DNA of 64,000 nucleotides from assembly GCA_028829895.1 (NCBI GenBank), contig CM054181.1, positions 62,567,259 through 62,631,258 of the forward strand, read 5' to 3'. Every line of letters begins with the position of its first letter. Position 1 is the stretch's first letter. The notes under the pieces were generated by a model that made no database searches, was not told the DNA's origin, and saw only the letters and a list, made by a program, of their open reading frames with translations. This DNA is from Sinotaia quadrata (taxonomy: Eukaryota; Mollusca; Gastropoda; Architaenioglossa; Viviparidae). A program made the position numbers and the translations under genes. Below are positions 1 through 55,806 of this stretch, piece by piece.

Positions 1-1382
1 TGCAGAAAGATAACCTTGACCATAAATATACATGAATGAAAATAGGGATGGGGGTATCTCTGATGGCTGAACACTTCAATGGGAGGACGACTCAGAAGTC
101 CGGGGGTAAGTTAGTGCATAGTTGTGAATGAGTGAGCATGGGAAGTAACCTTGACCCTTATGCCAGACTGGCCAGTCTTTAAATAGGACAGACAGTTTCA
201 TTATAGTTGTTTTTCTCACCATTAATGGTGCATTTTCATGCATAGCAAAGGCCCGGTCTAAATTGGAAAAATAGATCGAGATCTACATGAACGTATAGCC
301 AAAAGACTTTTTCAATGGAAAAAGTGCGAATGTATTTTGTGTGGGAAAAAAGTCTTGAGCTATGATACAGATGACGTTTAATCATTTGGCTTTGCTCAAT
401 GAAAAGGTATGAGTTGAGCTTTATGACATTTTCTGATTAATATTTTGTGTAAAGTGTAAACAGGATAATTTGTTTGGTATAATCAAATTGTGCTCAGAGA
501 AAATAGATTTAGCCATTACACAAGGAGCATTTTATAGCTTGCATGTAGCAGTCTCTGATTACTGCATTCTATTAATAGCAGGATTGCACTGTATTGCATC
601 ATATTACCTGTTGATCTATTGGGCTTTGATGATTGATAGCCTATTAGTTTGTACGGACACTGTACTATGTTTTCTTGAGAGCTAGTGGTGTGGTCCCTAA
701 CTGACAAAGAGCGCCAGTGATAGCATTGAGACTCCCTCATTGTGACTAAGTTAAGTGAGATAGTTATATTGGTCAGGAGTGTTAAACTGTTTAGAAACTG
801 TGTGAAACATTTTAGAAATAGTGAACAGGAACACTGACTGAGAAAGAGAACTTATGAACTGTTGGGACTTTCTTCAGGGGAACGCTAAATATCTAGGGAA
901 GGCTAAAGTTTCTCTGATTAGATGTTGAGGAATTGTAATTGGTGAAATTTGTAATTGATTGTTGTTTCTTTTTCTTTTCATCTTCACTTCGTGTAAAATT
1001 CATTCATTGTAGTCATTGTACCTGTCTTTTGTCCTTGTCTATTATGTGAGGAATTCCTTCCTCTTGGGGCTTGAACGAGCTGCCGGAAGTGGTTGACCTC
1101 AACTGTTGTGTTCGTATTGTTCATCAATTAACGGGCGACCAACAATGATGTGTTCGATATAATACATTTACCCTGATACTGTTGTAGGTTGTATTTGGAT
1201 AGTTGCAACATAACGGACGGCTGTTTGTAAAAGTTATGCGACTATGCATCGCCAGAAATCTACTCTGAAACCCTGGTCAATGAACTGTTAGTAGTAGTGC
1301 AACAAAGTGTGAGACGAGAAGTTCTAGAGAGTGTCTGGCAGCATGATTAAACAAGTGTGACATAACAAAGCGTACGCTCACA
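1..1382. other. Left flank, no gene recognised
   Basis: No exon with splice sites and a recognisable protein was found. Short open frames here show no domain, motif or repeat pattern. If the WD gene on the - strand continues leftwards, this would be intron or downstream sequence. The last five bases before the retrotransposon (1383-1387) are one copy of its target duplication. Confidence 0.5.
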
Positions 1383-1387
1383 TGCAT

Positions 1388-2920
1388 TGTCACAAGTCTG
1401 ATAAAAATGCCCGACCTGATGACCCACTTAGCCTTGTTTACTTCAAATTCGAATATTTGAAACCCTTGACTCCTTTGTTCAAAGCTTCCCTTTTCGAAGT
1501 GCTTCTAGAACAGGTCAAGATGTTATGTAACTTTAGGACCATTGTCCGGTTCTCGAACCAACCACATGCTTCGCGAAACAGTCACGTGATACGCAACATG
1601 CTCTTCTATATATGTACCTACACGCCTCCGCTCCGTCACTGGGAGAACACATTAGCTAGGTCCATTTCAGCTAACTCCGGTCACGAGGGGCAAACCGACA
1701 AGCCGTTGAGAATCAAGACACCATTCGTCTTCTCATAAAGAGGTATCATTTTATTTAATAGTATTTTGCCTATGTTGTTTAAGTATGTATTTATGCTATG
1801 TATTGTATTTCCATAACACTTGAGCATGGTCCAGAGAAATGGCTGAGGAAAACCTATAAGTTACGAAATATAAATTGATTGTAATTCCTTTTCCATTTTG
1901 TACTTTAATTTATATTGTTTCAATTTCATTAAGAGTCAGAATGCCTGTACTCGATATGAATTCTTCATGTAATTCAATTATTGCGTGTAATTTTAATTGT
2001 AAATTGTGAAGCGCTTTGTTAGTTTGAATTACCCTTTGTATGAACATTAATTTAACATTGTATCTATTTTATTGCTTCATACGTCATGCTGTTAAATGAA
2101 AACATGTGTGAGACGATTACATTTTTCTAAATCTAATTGTAAAACGACACGAGGTCGAAACTCTTACTCAGTGCATTTTATCTGGGACATGCTTTAGTAG
2201 GAAGTGTTCAATCGAAAGTATATTAGAGCCATTGTTCTCCAGATCGGTTCCTATTGTCCATGCCTTACCTCGCCTTGCTTTGGTTCTGCTGGTGAACTCT
2301 ACATTGAGGGTCCATGTCATTAAAATTCAAGTTCCCTAGCTACATGAAAAGGAGCGTCTTTCCTCAGGCACCACGTGCGTCGCTAGAGCGGGACTGTGAA
2401 ATTAGACTGACTGACCTAATAAAGAGACCAGGCTGATACAAGCAACCCAGCTGAGTACAATCATTGAGTACAAATGTTAAACGAACAATTGTTGGCAATT
2501 TTGTGACAAGAATCGAACACATGCGCGTAGAGATAGAGAAGTAGATTATTCGCGTCGTCTTTGATTATTGTTATTTTGTTAAACTTTATTAAATCTTATT
2601 TTTCTTGTTAATACCTCTTAGTAGTTAATTAATATGCATGATAGACCAATAGATTCTTAGATTTGAATGGGGGCGAATGAGCAGAAAGTTGACAACGAAT
2701 GCGTATTAAATTAGAGGGATTTAACTGTTTCAAATCTAGCTAAAAGTTCGCAGTTTATTAGTTTGTAAATTTGTCGTCTGAACTACGAGACACACTTTTA
2801 ATTAGTCAAATAATAAATTGAGCATCCAGTCTGCATAGAATATGAGAGAAAGAATTAATTATATTTAAAGTCTTTAATTATTCTAGGCAGGGTCTTTAAA
2901 TAAATACTGGGAACGTAACA
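1388..2920 (+). repeat. 5' long terminal repeat
   Basis: This 1533-bp repeat begins tgtcacaag and ends gaacgtaaca. A TATATAT box at 1607-1613 lies downstream of a CACGTG E-box at 1583-1588, so transcription plausibly starts near 1635-1645. An AATAAA signal is at 2418-2423. The 118-codon open frame inside the LTR (1382-1738) has no domain and is probably not a gene. The assignment of U3, R and U5 is inference. Confidence 0.95.
1583..1613 (+). promoter_or_regulatory. Candidate LTR promoter: E-box and TATA box
   Basis: CACGTG at 1583-1588 is followed about 20 bp later by TATATAT at 1607-1613. The same pair occurs in the 3' LTR at 8321-8351. The spacing and position within the LTR fit a polymerase II core promoter, but no transcript evidence is available. 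Confidence 0.45.
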
Positions 2921-2922
2921 AG

Positions 2923-2940
2923 TGGGGGAAATCTCGTCCG
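2923..2940 (+). other. Candidate primer binding site
   Basis: The sequence starting tgggggaaatctcg lies two bases inside the 5' LTR end, where the minus-strand primer site is expected, and begins with TGG, the complement of a tRNA CCA end. I could not match it to a particular tRNA. Confidence 0.35.
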
Positions 2941-3544
2941 TGGATTGATATGTATTAAATTGTAACATTTTTTATACATAGGGCGTATCATAAACCTAGA
3001 AACGAACGAACGAACAAAGAATTGCCAATTGTTCTTTTGATTTTTGTATTACTGATTTTCTTTGCTTTTGTTGTGACATGTGCATGTATTCTTTTGCAGA
3101 GTAATGTACAATTTTTTAATTAGTGTAGTATGTTTAAGCGTAGTTAAACATTGCATTGATTAAGTTAAATGATTTATTTAGTATTGTGTTACTGGATACT
3201 TCATTGTGAGAAGTCGAACGTGTTATACCGCCAGCTAGGAGAGTTATCGGTAGTAACAGACTTCGGACTATTATATTTAGGGTGCTAGATATAATGTGTA
3301 ATGTTGTATGGTAGGAGCCGTGACATTACGAAAGTCTTGGAACAGCGGACACTGTGACAAGCAGGTGAAACGTGTAAGAGTTAACGCGTAATTTATTTCG
3401 GAAGGTGTTCTGAGTAAATTAAATAATTTTTGTAAGGTTGTAGCCTAAAAGTTATTTTCGGGATAAGCGGAGTTATCGCCGACGGTTAAAACACACAATT
3501 CACGGGAGACATTTTTATTGTAGCCAGCGCGCTAAGACAGTAAA
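2941..3544 (+). other. Retrotransposon 5' leader
   Basis: About 600 bp between the candidate primer site and the gag-pol start hold no long frame. A short (gaac)n run is at 3000-3014. This would be the untranslated leader and packaging region of the genomic RNA. Confidence 0.6.
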
Positions 3545-6500
3545 ATGGATCTAGAACAGATTTTCGAAAATCTGAAAAAGAAAGGTATCATGCTAGGATA
3601 TCAGGGTGACGAACTGACTAGCTACACTAGAACTGAGCTAGAGAAAGCGGAAAAAGAGAGGCAAGAGATAGAAAGAGAAGAACGTGTTGCTAATCGCGAA
3701 CTGAAGAAGTTAGAAGCTGAAAAACTAGCCGAAACAGAAGCTAAAAAGTTAGAAGCTGAAGTTAAAAAGTTAGAAGCTGAAAGGTTAGCAGACACGGAAG
3801 CAAAACGCATCGCAGCGGATACAGAAGCCAAACGCATCGCGGCAGACGCGGAAATAAAACGGTTAGAATGGGAAGTAAAGAAACTAGAAGTTACTAATCC
3901 AAACCGTGACCGCAGAAGCAGTGGTGATTCGCATTCTAGCGATGGAAATAATCACAGTAGAATTGAAAACATCATTCCAAAGATAAATATGGTCCCATTT
4001 GATGAGAACAAAGATCAAATAGACGCGTATTTAAAAACGTTTGAAAAGTTAGCCAGAGCAACAAGCATTCCAGCGGAACATTGGGCGATAAATTTATCGG
4101 GGTTACTGCAGGGTACTGCGAAAAACGAATTCAATAAGCTTAGCGATTCTGAGTCAGATAATTACGACACAGTCAAGGCCGCATTATTGAAACGATACAG
4201 ACTCACCGCAGATACATACCGTCGTAAATTTAAACAGGCCACGAAAGCCAGTTCAGAGACGCACGCACAGTACATACGACGCGTAACTGACTTATTCCAA
4301 AGATGGATAGATCTAGCTGAAACTCCACAGACGTACGCCGGTCTTAGGGATGAAATGGTAAAAGACCATATTCTCGGGTCATACAAATCAGATCTACTGA
4401 TTCACTTAGCAATAAGGGAAAAATCTACGCTAGAGGAGATAGGCAACGCCGCCGATCGCTTTGATGACGCACATTCTCAATTCTCGAACGCACACGCGAA
4501 CAACAAGTCTCGACCGAACGAACCGCCGACTCGAAAGGATAAGAAAAATGACGGAAAAACACCTAGTGAACGCGACGATAAAACATCCAAACCCGACACT
4601 AAAAACAAGTCTGACAAACAGAAGGATAAAAAGAATCTTGCTTGTTACACTTGCGGTGATAGTGGCCATTTTTCGCGAACATGTCCTGACAAGAAAACAG
4701 CTAAAGTTTACGCAGTAGAAAGTCATACACCTAAAACAGAAAAGTCGAATCGAACACCAGTACAGGCAAACGGTCACGACACAATCGCTTTGCTTGATAC
4801 AGGGTGTGAGCTAGACGCTATTGTAAATGCATCATTAGTTAACCGTACCGACTACACAGGGGAGACAATCTCTGTCACCTTTGCGAACGGCGAACAAGAC
4901 ATTTTGCCAGTAGCTGAAGTCTCGATTATTTCAGACTTTGTAGAAGGAACAGTCAAAGCGGCAGTTATGGAAAACTCACCGCATGACGTGATCCTTGGTT
5001 GCAAGTATGTTTTGCCGTGCAAAAAACAAACTTCAATCGAACCACCACTGGTTAACGCTGTAACCAGAGCAGCGAGTAGTAAAGACAAATCTGTGACTGC
5101 ACCGATGTCTGCCGCACCAGCCGTAGATGAAGCAACAGTTAGCGAGATTAAATTATTACAAGCTGAAGACGAAACACTAGACAAGTTACGCAAGCAGGCT
5201 GTACCTGTTAGTGACGTCAACACTGACGATTCGAATAAGAAAGCGTGCATTATTCTGAAAAAGGGTTTATTGTACCGCTATTCGAAAGTGGGAGACGAAT
5301 TTCGGAAACAATTAGTCGTCCCACAAACCAAACGAAATGACGTATTACGATTAGGTCATGAGAGTCTTTTTGGTGCACACATGGGTGTACAGAAAACAAC
5401 TAGTCGTATTACAAGTGAGTTTTATTGGCCGGACATCACTGCCGATATCCGTAGATTCGTGTTAAGTTGCGACACATGCCAGAGAACACAGTCTAAAAAT
5501 TCAATCAGACCCGCACCGTTAGGAGAGCCTGAACTGATCAGTGAACCCTACAAGCGCGTAGCATTGGATTTGATTGGGCCTATAATACCCACATCAACGA
5601 GAGGTAATCGATACGTGCTGACCACTATTGATTACGCAACGAGATTCGCCGACGCAGTGCCATTGAAAAACATTGATACTGAAACTGTCGCCGAAGCCCT
5701 TTTCGGATTATGGAGTCGTGTTGGAATACCCACCGAAATTTTGACAGATCAGGGGAGTCAATTCGTAGGCAACGTAATGAAGGAAGTAAATCGCTTACTT
5801 TCCATCAAACATCTTACTTGCACACCCTACCACCCCCAGGCAAATGGTCTGATCGAAAAATACAACGGGACATTAAAAACAGCACTTAAAAAGCTCGCCA
5901 CTGATAAACCGAAAGACTGGGACAGATACATCCCTGCCCTACTATTTGCATATAGGGAAGTGCCACAATCTTCCACTGGATTTTCACCATTCGAGCTACT
6001 TTACGGACGTACTGTACGCGGACCGATGATGATTTTGAAGGCACTTTGGACTGATGAAAAGACAGATGACGAAGTTAAGACAACTTACACATACGTCACT
6101 GACTTAAGAAACCGTCTTGAAACTATAGGCAAGATAGCACGGGAAAACCTGACGATAGCTCAGTCTAGACAGGCAGAATATTACAATAAGCACACCAAAC
6201 CTAGAGAATTTGAAGTTAACGACAAAGTGTTACTGTTGCTTCCTGAAGCACATAACAAACTTCAGATGAAATGGAAGGGGCCCTTTGTAGTTACCGCCAA
6301 GCTAGGGGGACTGAACTATAAGGTACAGACAGGAAAGAGAGAGAAAATCTTTCATGTTAACCTACTCAAAAAGTACATAAGCCGTGAGGATCAAACCACT
6401 CAAGCTGATTTTGTCGTAGCGACGATAGTTACAGAAGACGAGGGGGAGACTGATTGCGTCACCGGTACTTTACCAAACTGTCCTTTACAGACAGAGGAGA

Positions 6501-7906
6501 CTGTTAAAGACGTTAGGGTGAATGACGCCTTGACAGAAGGACAGAAGAAAGAAGTGAATAAATTGCTCAATGAGTTCTCATCTACTCTGACAGACAAACC
6601 AGGGTTGACAGACTTAATAGAATTTTCACTGAAGCTGACTGACAACAAACCGATACGTTTGAAGCCGTATCCGTTGCCACACGCTAAGATAGATGACGTT
6701 AGGCGTGAGATTAAGACTATGCTAGATCTAGGGGTCCTAGAGAAGACTGACAGTGCCTACGGATCACCCATCGTGTTGATTAAAAAACGTGATAACTCGT
6801 TCCGTTTTTGCGTAGACTATCGCAAACTCAATCAAGTGACAGAGTTTTGTGCCGAACCTCTTCCTGATCCGGATCTCATCTTCACTAAGCTAGCTAACGC
6901 TCATTACTATACCAAAATAGATTTGTCACGCGGTTTTTGGCAAATCAAGGTCAAGGACACTGATCGACACATACTAGCTTTCACTACACCAGTAGGAAAC
7001 TATACCTGGAAAGTTATGCCTTTCGGAGTTTCAAACGCTCCAAGCATTTTTTCTAAGATGATGCGGTCATTGTTAGAACCACTGTACGGACGTGGAGTTG
7101 AGAACTTCATGGATGATTTAATTCTAGGCACCCAGACATGGGAGGAGCACTTAACACTCTTACGAGATGTGCTAGCCAGATTAAAGCAAGCCAACCTCAC
7201 TGCCCGCCCTACGAAGTGTGAAATAGCACAATTCTCCTTAGACTTCTTGGGACACAAGTTGAGTCATGGAACTATGTCGCCAAGTGAAGCCAAGATAGCA
7301 CAACTTAAGGACACTTCACAACCGCTAACAAAAACACAAGTTAGAAGTTTTCTTGGTCTTGCTAACTACTACAGAAAATTCGTACCAGATTTTAGTGCCA
7401 TTGCATGTCCTCTGACTGACTTGACACGTAAGAATATGCCTACAAAAGTAGTGTGGACTGATGCATGCCAAAACGCTTTTGACACACTGAAATCTAGACT
7501 GACTTCAGACTTAGTTGTTAAACTGCCAGATTTGACAAAACCATTCTTGTTAAGGACTGATGCTAGCAACACAGGATTAGGAGCAGTGTTATTACAAGAA
7601 CACAATGACACCAAACACCCAGTTGCATACGCAAGCCGTAAACTCACAACTACTGAACAGAAATATTCCACCAGTGAAAAGGAATGTCTTGCAATAGTTT
7701 GGGCTATAAAAAAGTTCGAAAACTATTTGTACGGAAAAACCTTTGTCATTGAGTGCGACCACCAGCCGTTAGCCTTTCTCGGGCAAGCGCAATTTACAAA
7801 CAGCCGTTTAATGCGTTGGTCTCTGTTTCTGACACAGTATGACGCAAATATTCATTACATCAAAGGTTCTTTGAATGTTGGCGCAGATTACATGAGTCGT
7901 GCTTGA
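3545..7906 (+). CDS. Gag-Pol polyprotein, Gmr1-like (Gag-PR-INT-RT-RH), 1453 aa
   Basis: This is the single polyprotein of the LTR retrotransposon. Residues 28-115 are a Lys/Glu/Ala-rich coiled coil and about 140-300 form a retrotransposon Gag core. A CCHC knuckle (C367, C370, H375, C380) binds RNA. The aspartic protease has D418-T-G. Integrase comes next: a zinc-binding H605/H612/C642/C645 module, catalytic D675, D735 and E771 (D,D35E), and a GPY/F-type module at W910-KGPF. Reverse transcriptase follows, with D1126 and the FMDD motif at 1188-1191, then RNase H with D1339, E1378 and D1405. Integrase before reverse transcriptase is reversed relative to most Ty3/Gypsy elements and is diagnostic of the Gmr1-like group. 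There is no stop or frameshift between gag and pol, so one fused product is expected. The start ATG at 3545 follows taaa and is the first in the frame. No envelope gene is present. Confidence 0.96.
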   Translation: MDLEQIFENLKKKGIMLGYQGDELTSYTRTELEKAEKERQEIEREERVANRELKKLEAEKLAETEAKKLEAEVKKLEAERLADTEAKRIAADTEAKRIAADAEIKRLEWEVKKLEVTNPNRDRRSSGDSHSSDGNNHSRIENIIPKINMVPFDENKDQIDAYLKTFEKLARATSIPAEHWAINLSGLLQGTAKNEFNKLSDSESDNYDTVKAALLKRYRLTADTYRRKFKQATKASSETHAQYIRRVTDLFQRWIDLAETPQTYAGLRDEMVKDHILGSYKSDLLIHLAIREKSTLEEIGNAADRFDDAHSQFSNAHANNKSRPNEPPTRKDKKNDGKTPSERDDKTSKPDTKNKSDKQKDKKNLACYTCGDSGHFSRTCPDKKTAKVYAVESHTPKTEKSNRTPVQANGHDTIALLDTGCELDAIVNASLVNRTDYTGETISVTFANGEQDILPVAEVSIISDFVEGTVKAAVMENSPHDVILGCKYVLPCKKQTSIEPPLVNAVTRAASSKDKSVTAPMSAAPAVDEATVSEIKLLQAEDETLDKLRKQAVPVSDVNTDDSNKKACIILKKGLLYRYSKVGDEFRKQLVVPQTKRNDVLRLGHESLFGAHMGVQKTTSRITSEFYWPDITADIRRFVLSCDTCQRTQSKNSIRPAPLGEPELISEPYKRVALDLIGPIIPTSTRGNRYVLTTIDYATRFADAVPLKNIDTETVAEALFGLWSRVGIPTEILTDQGSQFVGNVMKEVNRLLSIKHLTCTPYHPQANGLIEKYNGTLKTALKKLATDKPKDWDRYIPALLFAYREVPQSSTGFSPFELLYGRTVRGPMMILKALWTDEKTDDEVKTTYTYVTDLRNRLETIGKIARENLTIAQSRQAEYYNKHTKPREFEVNDKVLLLLPEAHNKLQMKWKGPFVVTAKLGGLNYKVQTGKREKIFHVNLLKKYISREDQTTQADFVVATIVTEDEGETDCVTGTLPNCPLQTEETVKDVRVNDALTEGQKKEVNKLLNEFSSTLTDKPGLTDLIEFSLKLTDNKPIRLKPYPLPHAKIDDVRREIKTMLDLGVLEKTDSAYGSPIVLIKKRDNSFRFCVDYRKLNQVTEFCAEPLPDPDLIFTKLANAHYYTKIDLSRGFWQIKVKDTDRHILAFTTPVGNYTWKVMPFGVSNAPSIFSKMMRSLLEPLYGRGVENFMDDLILGTQTWEEHLTLLRDVLARLKQANLTARPTKCEIAQFSLDFLGHKLSHGTMSPSEAKIAQLKDTSQPLTKTQVRSFLGLANYYRKFVPDFSAIACPLTDLTRKNMPTKVVWTDACQNAFDTLKSRLTSDLVVKLPDLTKPFLLRTDASNTGLGAVLLQEHNDTKHPVAYASRKLTTTEQKYSTSEKECLAIVWAIKKFENYLYGKTFVIECDHQPLAFLGQAQFTNSRLMRWSLFLTQYDANIHYIKGSLNVGADYMSRA

Positions 7907-8112
7907 TGCCATCAAGTGCCGGTACTGATAGAATGTCGTTTAATCAATTAACTGAACCCTACGGATTCCTTCCTGTAAACATGAAATATAGTTGCACACT
8001 TTATTTCTAGAGATGTTGAAATTTTGTGTAAATTTTTCTTCATTGTGGACTTCTACATTTTATCATACATAATTTGTAGGAGGCATTTTATCTTTGGCAA
8101 GATAAACGCCTC

Positions 8113-8125
8113 AAAAGCAAGGGGG
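8113..8125 (+). other. Polypurine tract
   Basis: A purine run of 13 bases, aaaagcaaggggg, ends exactly at the first base of the 3' LTR. This is where plus-strand DNA synthesis is primed in LTR retrotransposons. Confidence 0.8.
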
Positions 8126-9658
8126 TGTCACAAGTCTGATAAAAATGCCCGACCTGATGACCCACTTAGCCTTGTTTACTTCAAATTCGAATATTTGAAA
8201 CCCTTGACTCCTTTGTTCAAAGCTTCCCTTTTCGAAGTGCTTCTAGAACAGGTCAAGATGTTATGTAACTTTAGGACCATTGTCCGGTTCTCGAACCAAC
8301 CACATGCTTCGCGAAACAGTCACGTGATACGCAACATGCTCTTCTATATATGTACCTACACGCCTCCGCTCCGTCACTGGGAGAACACATTAGCTAGGTC
8401 CATTTCAGCTAACTCCGGTCACGAGGGGCAAACCGACAAGCCGTTGAGAATCAAGACACCATTCGTCTTCTCATAAAGAGGTATCATTTTATTTAATAGT
8501 ATTTTGCCTATGTTGTTTAAGTATGTATTTATGCTATGTATTGTATTTCCATAACACTTGAGCATGGTCCAGAGAAATGGCTGAGGAAAACCTATAAGTT
8601 ACGAAATATAAATTGATTGTAATTCCTTTTCCATTTTGTACTTTAATTTATATTGTTTCAATTTCATTAAGAGTCAGAATGCCTGTACTCGATATGAATT
8701 CTTCATGTAATTCAATTATTGCGTGTAATTTTAATTGTAAATTGTGAAGCGCTTTGTTAGTTTGAATTACCCTTTGTATGAACATTAATTTAACATTGTA
8801 TCTATTTTATTGCTTCATACGTCATGCTGTTAAATGAAAACATGTGTGAGACGATTACATTTTTCTAAATCTAATTGTAAAACGACACGAGGTCGAAACT
8901 CTTACTCAGTGCATTTTATCTGGGACATGCTTTAGTAGGAAGTGTTCAATCGAAAGTATATTAGAGCCATTGTTCTCCAGATCGGTTCCTATTGTCCATG
9001 CCTTACCTCGCCTTGCTTTGGTTCTGCTGGTGAACTCTACATTGAGGGTCCATGTCATTAAAATTCAAGTTCCCTAGCTACATGAAAAGGAGCGTCTTTC
9101 CTCAGGCACCACGTGCGTCGCTAGAGCGGGACTGTGAAATTAGACTGACTGACCTAATAAAGAGACCAGGCTGATACAAGCAACCCAGCTGAGTACAATC
9201 ATTGAGTACAAATGTTAAACGAACAATTGTTGGCAATTTTGTGACAAGAATCGAACACATGCGCGTAGAGATAGAGAAGTAGATTATTCGCGTCGTCTTT
9301 GATTATTGTTATTTTGTTAAACTTTATTAAATCTTATTTTTCTTGTTAATACCTCTTAGTAGTTAATTAATATGCATGATAGACCAATAGATTCTTAGAT
9401 TTGAATGGGGGCGAATGAGCAGAAAGTTGACAACGAATGCGTATTAAATTAGAGGGATTTAACTGTTTCAAATCTAGCTAAAAGTTCGCAGTTTATTAGT
9501 TTGTAAATTTGTCGTCTGAACTACGAGACACACTTTTAATTAGTCAAATAATAAATTGAGCATCCAGTCTGCATAGAATATGAGAGAAAGAATTAATTAT
9601 ATTTAAAGTCTTTAATTATTCTAGGCAGGGTCTTTAAATAAATACTGGGAACGTAACA
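8126..9658 (+). repeat. 3' long terminal repeat
   Basis: This 1533-bp copy of 1388-2920 has no length difference and no mismatch that I could find by reading. The AATAAA corresponding to 2418 is at 9156-9161. The apparent identity implies a recent insertion. Confidence 0.95.
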
Positions 9659-10007
9659 TGCATTAGCCCGGAGGTAAGAAGACAACGTTCATAATTAATA
9701 CAGTAATGTTAGAGAGTAGACGGATGAATATATGTATGCCAAGTGTGTGATGTGGGGTGTGTGGCGTCATATATTAAGCTTATGCAAAAATCTCTAGATG
9801 ACCACGTGATTTTTTTCATCTTTTAATTAAGATACTGTGTGGATGTTGACAGTAACATAACCGATGTGCAAACGCCTGACATGCTGTCTATGAAACAGAA
9901 CATAAAATGAACAGGCTAAACGACATGCGTGATTCTCTCAACACGTAAAGAAATATGTTTGAACAACTTATTTACCGATTTTTACCATACTGCAAAGGTT
10001 TATTAAC

Positions 10008-10274
10008 GACTTACTGAGTCACAGGGACATCAGGTAGCATTAACTGACCCATTTCAACAGAAGGTGTAGCACAAATTTACTGCACGATCAGGTAAGCACT
10101 AAAACCATGCAAAAGTCTGGCAAAACTTACTGAGCAATGGCAGGGTACAGTACTAGAACCTAGTACCTTTAACGTACCGAATGGGACGAAGGTGAAGCAC
10201 TAGAATCAGTCTTGAGCTTTCGGAGATAGCACTAGAAATTTGTAACATTTAATAACTTACTGAGCGATCGTGGC

Positions 10275-10339
<65 letters not shown>

Positions 10340-10656
10340 GCGCTAGAACCATGTAGCATTGTAGCATGTCACTACTCACTGAGCGATCGAGGGCAGCATT
10401 AGAACCTTGTAACATTTCACCATTTTACAGCGATCGGGAAGCACTAGAACCATGTAACATTTCACCATTTTACAGCGATCGGGAAGCACTAGAACCATGT
10501 AACATTTCACCATTTTACTGAGCGATCGGGAAGCACTAGAACCATGTAACATTTCACCATTTTACAGCGATCGGGAAGCACTAGAACCATGTAACATTTC
10601 ACCATTTTACTGAGCGATCGGGAAGCACTAGAACCGTGTAACATTTCGCTACTCAC
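10008..10656. repeat. 45-47 bp tandem array carrying copies of the exon 27 donor site
   Basis: About six clear units (10384-10650) and several decayed ones (from about 10008) share a core reading gcactagaaccatgtaaca on the + strand. The array runs into coding exon 27 of the WD gene: the last unit (to about 10685) is the exon's own 3' end. On the gene strand several units keep a strong donor-like CA|GTGAGT or CA|GTAAGT, near 10009, 10130, 10254 and 10374. A (GT)n tract at 10277-10336 interrupts it. Confidence 0.85.
10277..10336. repeat. (GT)n microsatellite
   Basis: Thirty uninterrupted GT dinucleotides lie within the tandem array next to exon 27. Confidence 0.97.
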
Positions 10657-54391
<43,735 letters not shown>

Positions 54392-55734
54392 TCTTATTCA
54401 TGTGGACACCAGTAGTCAGACAATCTTAAAATAATGTATGAACTATTTCTATATATTCAAGGATGTCTGTGGCCCCAAGTGAATGAATCGTTTTCTGGAA
54501 GAATTAAAAGGAAGACAAAAATCACAAAGTCCAAATAAATTATTACCAAAGAATGTTTTTCAGTACTAAATTTGATAACATAAATTAAATACACTATTCA
54601 TTATTAATTTGAAATAAATAAATGATACCTTCACAATAAAAAATTCCAATTGCTTCATAAACATACATAACAAATTAAACTACATCATTAGTTTTAAATA
54701 AATGATACCTATGCAACCTAAAAAATCAAACTGATTCAAGGATATACATAATAAACAACTAAAAGAATTGCCAATAGGACTACATAGTCTTTATCAAGAC
54801 AATATAGCCTTTGATAACAATGGCATATAAAGTGTGACAATGGCAAACCTAGGGATGATTTGTTCAGATATATTTTTCATACATTTAGGTGATATATTAC
54901 TCTTGTAGTAGTTGCAGCTGATTTTATTTTGAATACATGTAAATTGTTTTGATTTTTTTATGCTGCACTGGTTTCCTTTTTAACATTTTGTACTGTGTTG
55001 TTTATACCATCATTAAAATGATGTAGTCATGAATATATCTAATACAGGAAATGCTGCATCATCAATATTCCACTGATTAAATGCATAATGGCCTAATTAT
55101 AAAATGCTTAATTATATTCTTTTTTTAAATGGCTTTATTTATTTTGCTATGATACAAATATTATGTTCAATCTAATAACTTCCAATAAGATGTTTTAATA
55201 TATGAACCTTAGTGAACATTTAAGAATCCTAATTTTAATAACCATAATAATGTTTGATTTATTATTAATAACTAATAAAACTACAAAATAACAGAACCAA
55301 TTAAACAAATGCTCTTTACAGCAATAAATGGAAAATGTGGATAGTTAAATGCAGTAAAACATATAATCTCTGCAACAATTATCATGGTAATAGAATTCAG
55401 CTAAAAGAGCAACATTTTCTGGTAGTAGTATAAACATAATGAAAATAATGACATGTTCATTCAACTTGAAAACAAAATGTCAACAATAAATACATAAATT
55501 ACTCAAATTTGTAAAAGAACAATAGTAAATATACCTTAAAGTTAAAATCTAAAGAAATAACAACAAGTAAGTCTGATGCCAAAGAACAGGGGGTATAGGA
55601 TCGTTTATTTCATTAAAAATTATAATTAACAGTCTGCCCAAATAAACGGTCTTAAAAAACGTTAAGTAGTGGGATTGCCATTCATAAGCACACTAGCAGG
55701 ATACACAATACCTATCTATCTAGATATCTTAGGT

Positions 55735-55735
55735 C

Positions 55736-55789
<54 letters not shown>

Positions 55790-55806
55790 CAGATAGATAG
55801 ATAGAT
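55735..55806. repeat. (GATA)n microsatellite with inverted flank
   Basis: About 17 GATA units follow tatctatctagatatcttag and precede agatatcttagatctctaga, so the tract is flanked by inverted TATC/GATA sequence that can fold into a hairpin. Confidence 0.93.

Larger units (their letters stand above)
1383..9663 (+). mobile_element. Complete Gmr1-like Ty3/Gypsy LTR retrotransposon with target duplication
   Basis: Two direct LTRs of 1533 bp (1388-2920 and 8126-9658) flank a single long gag-pol frame. Both LTRs start with tgtca and end with aaca, and the offset between them is constant at 6738 bp, so there are no indels between them. On reading I found no substitutions either. The flanks carry a 5-bp target duplication, tgcat (1383-1387 and 9659-9663), the usual length for Ty3/Gypsy integrases. 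The order gag, protease, integrase, reverse transcriptase, RNase H is the Ty1/copia-like order known from Gmr1-like Ty3/Gypsy elements. The element lies in the sense direction opposite to the WD gene. Intact LTRs, frame and target duplication point to a very recent insertion that may still be active or polymorphic. Confidence 0.95.

Noticed and set aside
1382..1738. 118-codon open frame in the 5' LTR, repeated as 8024-8476
   Set aside because: It lies inside the LTR, has no domain and crosses the promoter region. It exists twice because the LTR is duplicated.
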